A DNA stretch of 28,243 nt from Candidatus Poribacteria bacterium (GCA_016215705.1 JACRIR010000171.1:1-28243), one strand, 5' to 3'; shown: positions 7,047-15,459, counted from the first letter of the stretch. The notes: a model not told the origin generated them from the sequence alone. Numbers and translations: made by a program.

Positions 7047-9316
7047 GCTCGATGATCGCGCGTCTTCGTGATATCGTCAACTACCTCCTCAACATCCGCA
7101 ACATGGTTGTAACGAGCTCGGTCCTTTTCTTTTTCACGGTCGGGGTGGCTTTCTTCATGATTTATCAGAATGCGGGCCTCATGCGCGACCAGATCAATGA
7201 TGACTTCAACGAACAGCAGCTCATTCTTGGCCGGCAGGCGGCGGCGCAGATTGACGCAATGCTTCACGACATAGAAATCGAAATGGAGAGCGTGAAGCGC
7301 CTGCTGGTTCAGGAGTCGGGCAAACCCCGCAGGGAGGCGATGCAAGCTGTGCTCGAGCGAACTCGCTCGAAGGGTCTGATGGAAATCGGTATAATGGATT
7401 CTGAAGGCCGAATAATAGAATCATACAGTGACGCCGACATTGCGAGGCCGGCGCCCTTGCCTGAAATGCGGGATGAATGCAAGGAGGGCGATTCGGCCCA
7501 CGTGGCCCTGGGCCCACTTCGCGTGTTGCAAATCGGCCCGGACCGATACATGGTTACGAGCGTCTTTTGCTCGCCGATAGCCTTTGAAGACGGTCACAAG
7601 GAGGTTCTCTTTGCGCGGGTAGACGTGTCGCGACTTGTGGCAAGCGTCACCGGAAACATTCGTTCCGGAAAGACGGGCTACGCATGGGTCATCGATGAGA
7701 AGGGAACGTTCCTATACCATCCGGAACAGGAATTTATCGGCATGAATGCCTTCACCGTGCGCAAGGAGCGCAAGCCCTACATCAGTTTTGTTCAGATCAA
7801 TCGCATCATGAAGGACAGTATGCTCAAGGGAGAAGAAGGCACGGCAACGTACGTGAGCGGATGGCACAGGGGCATTCAAGGCAAGATGACGAAGCTCATT
7901 GCGTTCACTCCGGTAAGAAGCGCTTCTCTTTCAGACGGCCACGCATGGGCGGTGGCGGTGGTGGCGCCTACGAGCGAAGTCGCCGAGGCCGTGCACAAGG
8001 TTTATAGCCGCCATATCAAGGCCGAGGCGGCGTTGATTGCGGGCATGTTCGTGTTCGGGGTGTTGGCTGCGATATATCATCAGCGCATATCTCAGGCGCT
8101 CAAGGAGCGAGTGAAGCGGACCGAAGCCGATTTGCAGGAGACGGAGCGCACCTACCAGCGCGTCGTGGAACAGGCGACTGACCTGATCTACATACTCGAC
8201 CCTGATATGCGCGTGGTCTTGCTCAACCGGCACACGATCCAGACTTTTTCGAACCTCGTGGTGACCGAGACTGAGGGGGGCGCAATTCCCGCAGACGCGG
8301 ACCTTACCCGGGCGGAGCTTTATGTGGGCCGCAGGCTCGACGAACTCTTCCGGCCGGTGGACGCCGCGTTCATGCGAAAGCAGATAGACAAAGTGCTGGA
8401 ACTCCGGTCAAGTCATTCTTACGAACACACGCTGGATATCAAAGGGCGCAGGATAAACCTCAACACCAAGTTGGTCCCTATACGTGGAGACCAGGACGAA
8501 GTACGCCAGATTCTGGGAATCAGCCGGGACGTAACCGAGAAACGCGAGATGGATCAGCGGATTTACAACACTGAGAAACTCGCGTCGATAGGAACGTTGG
8601 CGGCCGGCGTGGCGCACGAGATCAATAACCCGCTCGCGGTCATCCTGGGGTTCACTGACCTGCTCCTGGACCAATTCAAAGAGGGGGCCCCCGAATACGA
8701 AGACTTGAAGGTAATCGAGTACAATGCCAATAGCGCCAAGAAAATCGTGGAAAAGATGCTGGGGTTTGCCCGTATCACGGAAGGTTTGGAGGACACGGTA
8801 GACATATATCACAGCGTGGACACCGTCACTAACATCGTCAAGAACACACTCATGACAAAGAAAATCGATCTTGTTATGGACGTGCCGGAAAAACTGTCGC
8901 GAGTTCGCGGCGACCCGCGCGAGTTTCAGCAGGTCATTTTCAACCTTATCAATAACTCGGTCGCCGCTATGGAAGAAAAAGGGGGAACTCTGAGGCTATC
9001 CGCCACAGATGACAACGGCTGGGTGCATGTGAGCATTTCCGATACGGGAGTCGGGATTCCCGACAAGCTCAAACCGCAGATATTCGACCCGTTTTTCACG
9101 ACGAAGAAAGTGGGTGAAGGCACCGGACTGGGATTGTCACTGTGCTACGGCATTGTGAAGAAATACGGGGGCAAGATCAACTTTACGAGCACCAGCGCGC
9201 AGGATAACCCCAATATACCCAGTGGGACTACCTTCACGGTATCGATGCCGGTACAGATGCCCGTAGAATGGCGAAAGGAGGGGATGAATGAAGCAGCGAA
9301 TTCTCGCGGTGGATGA
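7043..9316 (+). CDS. membrane sensor histidine kinase (Cache-PAS-HisKA-HATPase)
   Basis: 757 aa. Membrane segment 1 (about 21-41) and segment 2 (about 329-346) enclose an extracytoplasmic Cache-type sensor with the family motif GKTGYAWVIDEKGTFLYHP near 208-226. Inside the cell follow a PAS domain (about 370-490), a HisKA domain with the phospho-acceptor His525 in AAGVAHEINNPLA, and a HATPase domain with N-box (FNLINNS), G1 (DTGVGIP) and G2 (GTGLGLS) motifs. There is no attached receiver. The start is uncertain: TTG 7043 overlaps the previous stop and has AAAGGA nine bases upstream, ATG 7052 is the alternative, and ATG 6983 would overlap by 64 bases. The gene overlaps the following response regulator by 29 bases. 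It probably senses a small organic ligand, as Cache kinases do, and phosphorylates the adjacent receiver proteins (inference). Confidence 0.92.
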   Translation: MSSMIARLRDIVNYLLNIRNMVVTSSVLFFFTVGVAFFMIYQNAGLMRDQINDDFNEQQLILGRQAAAQIDAMLHDIEIEMESVKRLLVQESGKPRREAMQAVLERTRSKGLMEIGIMDSEGRIIESYSDADIARPAPLPEMRDECKEGDSAHVALGPLRVLQIGPDRYMVTSVFCSPIAFEDGHKEVLFARVDVSRLVASVTGNIRSGKTGYAWVIDEKGTFLYHPEQEFIGMNAFTVRKERKPYISFVQINRIMKDSMLKGEEGTATYVSGWHRGIQGKMTKLIAFTPVRSASLSDGHAWAVAVVAPTSEVAEAVHKVYSRHIKAEAALIAGMFVFGVLAAIYHQRISQALKERVKRTEADLQETERTYQRVVEQATDLIYILDPDMRVVLLNRHTIQTFSNLVVTETEGGAIPADADLTRAELYVGRRLDELFRPVDAAFMRKQIDKVLELRSSHSYEHTLDIKGRRINLNTKLVPIRGDQDEVRQILGISRDVTEKREMDQRIYNTEKLASIGTLAAGVAHEINNPLAVILGFTDLLLDQFKEGAPEYEDLKVIEYNANSAKKIVEKMLGFARITEGLEDTVDIYHSVDTVTNIVKNTLMTKKIDLVMDVPEKLSRVRGDPREFQQVIFNLINNSVAAMEEKGGTLRLSATDDNGWVHVSISDTGVGIPDKLKPQIFDPFFTTKKVGEGTGLGLSLCYGIVKKYGGKINFTSTSAQDNPNIPSGTTFTVSMPVQMPVEWRKEGMNEAANSRGG

Positions 9317-9854
9317 CGAAATCCACATGCTCAGACTTCTGGAGCGAATCATTTCGGAGAAGACACCGTATCAGATAACGACGACGAACAATTCGCTCGA
9401 GGTGCCGGAGATTCTCGGTAAGGACCATTTCGACCTGATCATAACCGACCTGAAAATGCCGGGGATGGACGGCATCGATATTCTGCGGATGGTCAGGGAG
9501 AAGGGCCGGCCCGAAGAGGTGATAATCATTACCGCCTTCGGTTCATTGGAGACCGCGATCGAGGCGCTCTCGCGTGGCGTGTTCGATTACATCACCAAAC
9601 CATTCAAGAAGGAGCAGATAATCTTCACGGTCGACCGAGCGATGCGCTGGCAGAATCTCAAGAGAGAGGCCGCGCGAATGTCGGAGATTTTCAGCCGCGA
9701 GCCATACGAAAAAGCGCGTCGGGCTTTTGAACTGGAATACGTGCGGCTTCTCGCAGAGCGCTGCGGCGGAAGTGAGAGCGCAATGGCTGAGCGCTCGGGC
9801 CTGCCGCCTGATTTTATCAACGCCGCTATGAAGGAAAATGAGGAGAAACCATAA
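9288..9854 (+). CDS. response regulator, receiver plus degenerate Fis-type helix-turn-helix
   Basis: 188 aa. The receiver occupies about 1-125 with Asp9/Asp10, phospho-acceptor Asp54 (ITDLKMPGMDG), Thr82 and Lys104 (ITKPF). The C-terminal 45 residues (FELEYVRLLAERCGG then SGLPPDFINAAM) resemble the Fis-like DNA-binding tail of NtrC-family regulators, but the AAA+ sigma54-activator domain is missing and the recognition helix is atypical. It may bind DNA weakly or act by protein contact. A perfect AGGAGG lies six bases before ATG 9288, inside the kinase gene. Its stop shares one base with the next start (TAATG). Cognate partner of the kinase by position. Confidence 0.92.
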   Translation: MKQRILAVDDEIHMLRLLERIISEKTPYQITTTNNSLEVPEILGKDHFDLIITDLKMPGMDGIDILRMVREKGRPEEVIIITAFGSLETAIEALSRGVFDYITKPFKKEQIIFTVDRAMRWQNLKREAARMSEIFSREPYEKARRAFELEYVRLLAERCGGSESAMAERSGLPPDFINAAMKENEEKP

Positions 9855-10381
9855 TGGAATTGAAACGGGCAGGAAATATCATGATCCCTTTGGACAGATA
9901 TCCCCATATCCCATACTGGTTCACTTTGCGTCAGGCGATAGCGGAGATGGAGAAATCGGAACTGGAGACGAACGGCCGCAAGTCGTTGCCGCGCATTCTG
10001 CTGGTGTTTGACGAAGCTTACAAGCTCCTGGGAATGGTCCGTCGCCGCGACATCTTGCGCGGACTCGAGCCGAAGTTCTTGACGAGCGAGCCGCTCGAGT
10101 ATCGCAAGAAGCTGTTCAACGTCAAAGTGGACCCGACGCTTTTCGAGTTGTCATCGGAGAAAATGGTGAAGGGCATCCGCGAACAGGCTGAGCGCCCCGT
10201 CAGCGAAGTGATGCTCCCCATCGTGGCGACCGTGGATTACGCTGACAACATAATCAAAGTAATCTACGAAATGGTCGACAACAATGTGAGTTTGCTTCCC
10301 GTGCTGCAGGATCAAAAAGTCGTTGGTGTCGTGCGCTCTGTAGACGTGTTCCACGAAGCGGCCCGAATTCTGCTGGAATGA
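9854..10381 (+). CDS. CBS-pair domain protein
   Basis: 175 aa, soluble, two CBS motifs and nothing else. CBS1 spans about 5-75 (IMIPLDRYPHIPYWFTLRQA ... LLGMVRRRDILRGL) and CBS2 about 115-172 (VSEVMLPIVATV ... LLPVLQDQKVVGVVRSVDVF). Such pairs bind adenine nucleotides and regulate enzymes or transporters. The start overlaps the regulator stop by one base, and the permease starts 22 bases after the stop, so it is embedded in the operon. A role as nucleotide-responsive gate for the adjacent permease, or as a partner of the PEP-synthase-like proteins, is a reasonable inference but unproven. Confidence 0.88.
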   Translation: MELKRAGNIMIPLDRYPHIPYWFTLRQAIAEMEKSELETNGRKSLPRILLVFDEAYKLLGMVRRRDILRGLEPKFLTSEPLEYRKKLFNVKVDPTLFELSSEKMVKGIREQAERPVSEVMLPIVATVDYADNIIKVIYEMVDNNVSLLPVLQDQKVVGVVRSVDVFHEAARILLE

Positions 10382-10403
10382 AAACTGAGAAAGGATATTT
10401 CGT

Positions 10404-11930
10404 ATGGTGGAGGAGAGGAAGACTGCTGAACCCCGGCGGGGTGGCTTACCCCCCATGCCCGCCGACATATACCTGGCCAAACCAGTCAAGAGGATTGATT
10501 GGAGAAGGCTATTCTTCATTTTTCTTGGAATCGCATTGTTTGCCGTGGTTTACTTTTCGCCTCCCTGGCATGACGCAGTTGATCCTATGGGCAAGCATTT
10601 TGCATTGACGCGGGAAGGCAAAGCGGCGCTGGCATTGTTCGCGTTTACCATTGTTTGGTGGGTGTTCGAGGTGCTGCCCATCGGGGTGACGAGTGTAGCG
10701 GTCGCGGTGATTCAAGCGTTTTTTCTGATCCGGGACCCCAAGGCCGCCTTCACCGACTTTATGGACCCGTCGGTGTGGTTTATCTTCGGGTCTCTCGTGA
10801 TTGGGATGGCGTTCACGCGCACCGGCCTTACGCAGCGCCTCGCCTACAAGATGTTGAGCGTAGTGGGCGACCGCACGAGCATGATCTATCTGGGATGCTT
10901 CGGTATGATCGCGATTTTGACTCTAATGATGGCGCATACCGCGGTCGCAGCCACAGCGTTCCCATTATTCATGGCCGTTTACGGTCTCTATGAAGAGGAC
11001 TCCGTGCCCACGAAGTTTGGAAGGGGACTTTTTACCGGCATGGCATACACGTGCGGCGCCGGCAGCATTGTCACCCTGCTCGGTTCAGCGCGCGCGCCGG
11101 TGGCATTGGGCTTTTTCAAAGATATGGCAGGCCGCGAAATATCTTTCTTCGAGTTGACGTATTATATGCTGCCGCTCGGATGGGCGATGGTGCTCATGTT
11201 GTGGGGGCTTATGATGATTCTTAACAAGCCCGAAAAGAAGACCATTCCGGGTTTGCGTGAACGAGTGAAGGCCCTTAGCGCAAGACTCGGCCCCATGAAG
11301 CGCACCGAACTGCTTACACTGGTGATCGTTTTAGCGGCCATCACGGTAATGGCGCTCAGGTCATTCATACCGGCGCTCAAGCCGCTGGACAAAAGCGCCA
11401 TTATGCTCACTTGCACCGTCCTATTCTTTCTGCTCAAGATTCTTACGGTCAAGGACCTCGAAGAAATTCCGTGGAACATAGTTCTACTCTTCGGTGGAGC
11501 AATGAGCATCGGCTTTTGCCTGTGGCAGACAGGCGCAGCCAGTTGGATTGCGGTGCAATGGCTCGCCCTATTCCAGAAGGCGCCGTGGTTTGTCTTCGTT
11601 ATGGGCATAGCGTTCTTCGTCCTTGTCTTAACGAACTTCATCATGAATGTGGCTGCCATAGCGATCACGCTGCCCGTGGCGCTGGTGATTGCCCGGTACC
11701 TGGGCGTGGCGCCCGAGGTCATTATGTTTTCGTCGCTCGCAGCCGCGGGCATGCCGTTCATGCTCCTTATCGGACAAGCGCCCAACGCAATCGCCTATGA
11801 AAGCAAACAGTTCACATCGGGACAGTTCTTCATGATGGGCTTGCCCGCCACCATCATGATTATGGTCGTGCTCGGCATCTTCGTGTGGATCATTTGGCCG
11901 CTCATGGGGATGCCGATTCTGGCGCATTGA
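10404..11930 (+). CDS. DASS/SLC13-family permease (dicarboxylate/sulfate-type)
   Basis: 508 aa, with about 11-13 hydrophobic segments after a cytoplasmic N-terminus of about 35 residues. The overall pattern (ALFAFTIVWWVFEVLPIGVTS at the first DASS helix region, the SVWFIFGSLVIGMAF block, two inverted halves) matches the divalent anion:Na+ symporter family. The two Ser-Asn-Thr signatures that normally shape the Na+/substrate site are changed: the first region reads MMAHTAVAATAFPL and the second FIMNVAAIAITLP. Substrate and ion coupling may therefore differ from the studied citrate and succinate carriers. AAAGGA precedes ATG 10404 by eight bases. It is the last gene of the plus-strand cluster and ends 63 bases before a strong palindrome. 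Confidence 0.88.
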   Translation: MVEERKTAEPRRGGLPPMPADIYLAKPVKRIDWRRLFFIFLGIALFAVVYFSPPWHDAVDPMGKHFALTREGKAALALFAFTIVWWVFEVLPIGVTSVAVAVIQAFFLIRDPKAAFTDFMDPSVWFIFGSLVIGMAFTRTGLTQRLAYKMLSVVGDRTSMIYLGCFGMIAILTLMMAHTAVAATAFPLFMAVYGLYEEDSVPTKFGRGLFTGMAYTCGAGSIVTLLGSARAPVALGFFKDMAGREISFFELTYYMLPLGWAMVLMLWGLMMILNKPEKKTIPGLRERVKALSARLGPMKRTELLTLVIVLAAITVMALRSFIPALKPLDKSAIMLTCTVLFFLLKILTVKDLEEIPWNIVLLFGGAMSIGFCLWQTGAASWIAVQWLALFQKAPWFVFVMGIAFFVLVLTNFIMNVAAIAITLPVALVIARYLGVAPEVIMFSSLAAAGMPFMLLIGQAPNAIAYESKQFTSGQFFMMGLPATIMIMVVLGIFVWIIWPLMGMPILAH

Positions 11931-11993
11931 TTGAGAAGATGGTTTATGGTCACTCGGGTAGCTCTCTCTCTTTTCCGTTGATTCGTTCTTTGC

Positions 11994-12031
11994 GCCCCGG
12001 GTCTCAGACCCTCGGGTCTGAGACCCGGGGC
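11994..12031. terminator. 18-bp perfect inverted repeat between convergent genes
   Basis: The arms 11994-12011 and 12014-12031 are perfectly complementary with two bases between them. Each arm also contains its own palindrome GGGTCT-N-AGACCC, so the element is two head-to-tail small palindromes forming one large one. It lies between the permease (plus) and the DUF72 gene (minus), where a bidirectional terminator is expected. There is no T-run, so it may be factor-dependent or simply a REP-like palindrome. Confidence 0.5.
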
Positions 12032-12069
12032 GGCGAGATAAAGCTGTTTTGGACAGCAGCGTTTTGAAG

Positions 12070-12780
12070 TCACTTTACGCTTAGGCCGGCAAGGTCATGA
12101 AAGCGTATCGCCATTTCAGGCGCTTTGCCTTCTTCCTCGTGCTTGAAGAAAACGAAAGCCCTTTCCCATTCTTGTGAAAAGATTCTTTCCATCCATTGCG
12201 ACAGATCGGCGTCCGTATAATCGGAGCGGCGCAGGCGCAAGTATCCCCATGACGCCGTACTGGTGATTTTATTTGTCGGATTCTCATCTGCATCTGCGAT
12301 GCACAGACTGCATCCCCTTTCACGAAGGAGGTCCAGAATTGCGGCATCGAGCCAGGACGGGTTGCGGAACTCGAATGCGCACGACACATTGCCATGAATC
12401 TCATCGAGAAAATCTTTCAACGCCGCTCGGTCCGCGCGGAAACTCTTCGGGAATTGAAAGAGAACCGGCCCCAGTTTCCTGTCCAGAACCGACAGAGTTC
12501 TGAAAAGGTAGCCGGTCTCCTCGCCCGCGTCTTTCAACCGCTTCACATGCGTTATGACCTGAGGCGACTTGAGCGCAAAGACAAAATCGTCGGGGACCTG
12601 TTCTGCCCATGATACGAGGACGCTCTCTTTGGGCATTCGATAGAAAGTATTATTGATCTCTACCACGTCGAAGCGTTCCGAATACGAGCGGAGCATTTCC
12701 TTGGGCGAGATTTTTTCAGGATAGAATTTCCCTTTCCACTCCTTATACGCATACCCGCTTGTGCCGACATAGATTTTCAT
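12070..12780 (-). CDS. DUF72 family protein (YecE-like TIM barrel)
   Basis: 236 aa. The start KIYVGTSGYAYKEWKGKFYP and the later VEINNTFYRMP, FALKSPQVITH, GPVLFQFPKSF, FEFRNPSW and WGYLRLRR blocks are diagnostic of DUF72/YecE, a TIM-barrel family of unproven activity. The length is normal for the family. ATG 12780 has AAGGAAGGTGAG directly upstream. It is the last gene of the minus-strand NHEJ operon, 12 bases after the ligase stop, and DUF72 genes are found near DNA-repair genes in other genomes. A repair-linked role is inference. Confidence 0.9.
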   Translation of the reverse strand: MKIYVGTSGYAYKEWKGKFYPEKISPKEMLRSYSERFDVVEINNTFYRMPKESVLVSWAEQVPDDFVFALKSPQVITHVKRLKDAGEETGYLFRTLSVLDRKLGPVLFQFPKSFRADRAALKDFLDEIHGNVSCAFEFRNPSWLDAAILDLLRERGCSLCIADADENPTNKITSTASWGYLRLRRSDYTDADLSQWMERIFSQEWERAFVFFKHEEEGKAPEMAIRFHDLAGLSVK

Positions 12781-12792
12781 AGCTCACCTTCC

Positions 12793-14346
12793 TTAATCCT
12801 CGCGCAGCCTTAAGAAAACGGGCTGCCTCATGACGGTGTCTTCAGTCCAGCCGGTAAAAGAAACCTCGCAGACCAGTTTCGGCTTTAACCAGGTGACCGG
12901 GGTATTGGTTTCCGGCCTCACCCTAAACGGACATTCTTTTTGAATCAGAGGTTCCAATTGTTCGCGAATTTCCTTCAGGTCTTTTGCAGTGAATCCGCTT
13001 CCGCAATGACCGATGTAGATCAGATCGCCCCGTTTGAATACGCCTAAGACGAGAGCGCCGAAATGTCTTCTGCTCCCTCGCGGTTCTGTGAATCCTGCGA
13101 TCACGCCCTCCTGAGTAAGCCGCGTCTTCACCTTCAGCCACCGCCGACTCCTTCTCCCCATCCTGTACGCGCTTTGAGAGTGTTTGGCAATGATCCCCTC
13201 GAGCCCTTTTTCTTTGGCGGCGTTGAAAAACAGGACGCCCTCTTTCCTTACGTGATCGCTGAATCTTATTTTCGGGGCGGCCGGGAGGATTCTTTTCAGG
13301 AGTTCCTTTCTCCCGAGCAGGGGCAGATTCGTCAGATCATGTCCCTGGAAGTATAGGAGATCAAAGGCGTAGTAGAGCAAATGTCCGCTCCCGGATTTTG
13401 AGTAATCCTGCAACATCTGGAAATCAGGACTTCCCTGATCATCTACCACAACAATTTCGCCGTCCAGAACGGCCTCGAATCTGAATTCGCGCAGCGCGTC
13501 CACAATAGGAGAGAACTTCCTACTTAACGAAATCAGGTTCCGTGAATAGAGCGAAACGTTCCCGTTCGCGATTTCAGCGATTGCGCGATATCCGTCCCAT
13601 TTCACCTCAAAAATCCAATCCGGATCATCAAACGGTTCTTTGACGAGGGTCGCGAGCATCGGTTTTATGCCGTGCGGCATTGGTCTGACCGGCGCATCCT
13701 TCAGGTCTTCGCTTTCCATCGCTTCCCGAAGACGGATTTGGTTTATCTTCTTTTTTCCGGAAGACGGCGTCGGTATGCCATCGGAAACCTCCTCCAGAGT
13801 TTTGCCGGACACTACGGAACGATTCTCCTTCAGGATTTCGCCATTGCTCGCATATTGGTCCTTTTTCTTCAAGAGCAGCCACGATTTCTCGTCCTTCCCC
13901 GTTTTCACCAGCGCAAATTCACCCCGGAGTTTCTCCCCCGCAATGACAAACTTCACATTCCCTTTTCTTAATCCTTCGAGAAGAAGCCTCTCACTGTCCT
14001 TTCTGTCTCTGGCGGAGGGGTGGTGATAAAAGCCCCTGTCCCAGATGATAACGCTACCGGCGCCGTAATTGCCTTCCGGGATAACGCCCTCAAAATCCCT
14101 ATAATCAAGCGGATGATCCTCCACCATAACGGCCAGTCTTTTTGTGGAAGGATTCATCGAGGGGCCCTTCGGGACAGCCCAACTCTTGAGAACCCCTTCC
14201 ATCTCGAGCCTGAGATCATAATGGAGCCTACGGGCGGCGTGTTTTTGAATAACAAAAATGAGATGGTTTGCCTCATGGCGAAGGCCCGGCTTCGGTTCGG
14301 GCGTCTTCTCGAATTGCCGCTTGGATTCGTATTCCTTTAGTTCCAT
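12793..14346 (-). CDS. ligD: LigD 3'-phosphoesterase + ATP-dependent DNA ligase
   Basis: 517 aa. The N-terminal phosphoesterase domain (about 1-165) keeps the metal-binding and catalytic residues His36, His42, Asp44 (KHAARRLHYDLRLE) and His78 (VEDHPLDYRDFEG). A linker leads to the ligase domain, with the nucleotidyl Lys249 in EVKWDGYR, then LDGEIVVVD, LEGIIAK and RWLKVKTR, and the C-terminal OB fold. It trims and seals ends in non-homologous end joining. The polymerase domain usually fused in LigD is a separate gene immediately upstream. ATG 14346 gives the usual family start (MELKEYESKR). GTG 14355, one base after the upstream stop, is the alternative. Either way the two genes are nearly contiguous and probably coupled. 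Confidence 0.93.
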   Translation of the reverse strand: MELKEYESKRQFEKTPEPKPGLRHEANHLIFVIQKHAARRLHYDLRLEMEGVLKSWAVPKGPSMNPSTKRLAVMVEDHPLDYRDFEGVIPEGNYGAGSVIIWDRGFYHHPSARDRKDSERLLLEGLRKGNVKFVIAGEKLRGEFALVKTGKDEKSWLLLKKKDQYASNGEILKENRSVVSGKTLEEVSDGIPTPSSGKKKINQIRLREAMESEDLKDAPVRPMPHGIKPMLATLVKEPFDDPDWIFEVKWDGYRAIAEIANGNVSLYSRNLISLSRKFSPIVDALREFRFEAVLDGEIVVVDDQGSPDFQMLQDYSKSGSGHLLYYAFDLLYFQGHDLTNLPLLGRKELLKRILPAAPKIRFSDHVRKEGVLFFNAAKEKGLEGIIAKHSQSAYRMGRRSRRWLKVKTRLTQEGVIAGFTEPRGSRRHFGALVLGVFKRGDLIYIGHCGSGFTAKDLKEIREQLEPLIQKECPFRVRPETNTPVTWLKPKLVCEVSFTGWTEDTVMRQPVFLRLRED

Positions 14347-14356
14347 GTTACACACG

Positions 14357-15262
14357 TCATAGATGAGGAAGTTTCTGTTTTTTCACGGTTACCTCTCGAA
14401 AGAGGTCACCGTTCTTTTCGACTCTGTTTACGGCTTCCGAATACATGACGCAGAGCTTTTCCGGGTCGTCCTGCCCGGCTGAATTCTCCAGTTCCTCCCA
14501 TGCAAGGGGAAACGAAACAACAGGTTTTTCGCCGGCCCGCAAGGAATAGACGCATATCATCGTCTTTGAAGAATCGTTTTGAGACCAGTCGATGAATACC
14601 TTTGCTTTCCGCTCTTTCTTTGCCATTTTTGCAGTCACCATATCCGGATAATTCTTCTGCATGATTTCCGCCACGGCCCTTGAGAATCTCTTGGTATCCT
14701 CAAAGGTTGTCTCTTTGCGGTTCAAGGGCACATATAGATGGAGTCCTTTCTTGCCCGAGGTCTTCACATAGCTTGTAAGCCGTAACCGGGAGAGCAGGTC
14801 CCGAATTATCAATGCCACCCGGGCGCAGTCAAGAGTATTTGCCTCCTCGCCGGGGTCCAGATCGAAGACCATGGAGTCGGCTGTCTCAGGAGAACCGGCC
14901 TTGGCCAGAGGCACATGGAGCTCAAGAGACGCGAGGTTCTCCGCCCACATCAGCGTTTCAAGATCGTTGACCAGGCAAACCGTCATTCGCTCTCCCCCAT
15001 CCCGGCGCACCTCCGCTGTTTTCACCCAGGCCGGGCGATGAGAAGGACATCTCTTCTCGAAAAAGGAAACCTTTTCCACTCCTTCCGGATAACGCTTTAG
15101 GGTCAATGCCCGGTCTTTCAAATGAGGCAGGATGAACTTTGAAATCCGGCGGTAATACTCCAGGATATGGGCCTTCGTAAAACCGTAGGACGGATAGAGG
15201 TCCTTTTCAAGGTTCGACAAAGCGAGCCTTCGCTCCCCTATCTCGACAATTTTTCGGCTCAT
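14357..15262 (-). CDS. LigD-type polymerase/primase (NHEJ polymerase, stand-alone)
   Basis: 301 aa, an archaeo-eukaryotic primase-type polymerase. The catalytic Asp134 and Asp136 lie in MVFDLDPG, the nucleotide-binding motif is TSGKKGLHLYVPL (His175), and the third Asp is Asp225 in KVFIDWSQN. It fills gaps and adds ribonucleotides at broken ends. It covers the whole POL module of LigD and nothing more, so LigD is split into POL and PE-LIG proteins here. AGGAG lies five bases before ATG 15262. The ligase gene follows within 10 bases. Confidence 0.93.
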   Translation of the reverse strand: MSRKIVEIGERRLALSNLEKDLYPSYGFTKAHILEYYRRISKFILPHLKDRALTLKRYPEGVEKVSFFEKRCPSHRPAWVKTAEVRRDGGERMTVCLVNDLETLMWAENLASLELHVPLAKAGSPETADSMVFDLDPGEEANTLDCARVALIIRDLLSRLRLTSYVKTSGKKGLHLYVPLNRKETTFEDTKRFSRAVAEIMQKNYPDMVTAKMAKKERKAKVFIDWSQNDSSKTMICVYSLRAGEKPVVSFPLAWEELENSAGQDDPEKLCVMYSEAVNRVEKNGDLFREVTVKKQKLPHL

Positions 15263-15306
15263 CGGTTCTCCTAAATATAGAGGCGAAAGGGAAGAAACTC
15301 AAATAA

Positions 15307-15331
15307 AAGAGATTGCTTCGCTCCGCCCGCA
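15307..15331 (+). repeat. dispersed GCTTCGCT repeat, copy 2
   Basis: AAGAGATTGCTTCGCTCCGC starts this copy. The right end diverges (CCGCA in place of TCGCAATGAC). It is the closest of the three copies to the usual GATTGCTTCGCTCCGC form of the motif. Confidence 0.45.
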
Positions 15332-15380
15332 CAGAGGCGAAAGGCGAAAGGGCAAAAGCGAAAGGGAGAGAAGCCAAGAA

Positions 15381-15412
15381 AAAGAGGTTGCTTCACTCCG
15401 CTGGCAATGACC
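15381..15412 (+). repeat. dispersed GCTTCGCT...GCAATGAC repeat, copy 3
   Basis: AAAGAGGTTGCTTCACTCCG followed by CTGGCAATGACC. It has one change in the GCTTCGCT core and keeps the GCAATGAC end. It lies in the untranslated DNA between the Ku and polymerase genes. Confidence 0.45.
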
Positions 15413-15459
15413 ATAGTAGATTGAGCCTTCCCTTCACGATTAACCATGGCCCGCTGTGG

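Larger units (their letters stand above)
15263..15459. repeat. intra-operon spacer with GGCGAAAGG words and two dispersed repeats
   Basis: This 197-base gap between the first Ku gene and the polymerase contains GGCGAAAGG/GCGAAAGGG words (15281-15290, 15334-15366) and two copies of the GCTTCGCT...GCAATGAC-type repeat (15307-15331 and 15381-15412). The words are the reverse complement of those at 442-475. Nothing coding is seen. Confidence 0.55.

Noticed and set aside
11162-11785. 207-codon minus-strand frame
   Set aside because: Mirror of the hydrophobic permease frame; Met/Ser/Thr-rich product typical of antisense to membrane protein genes.
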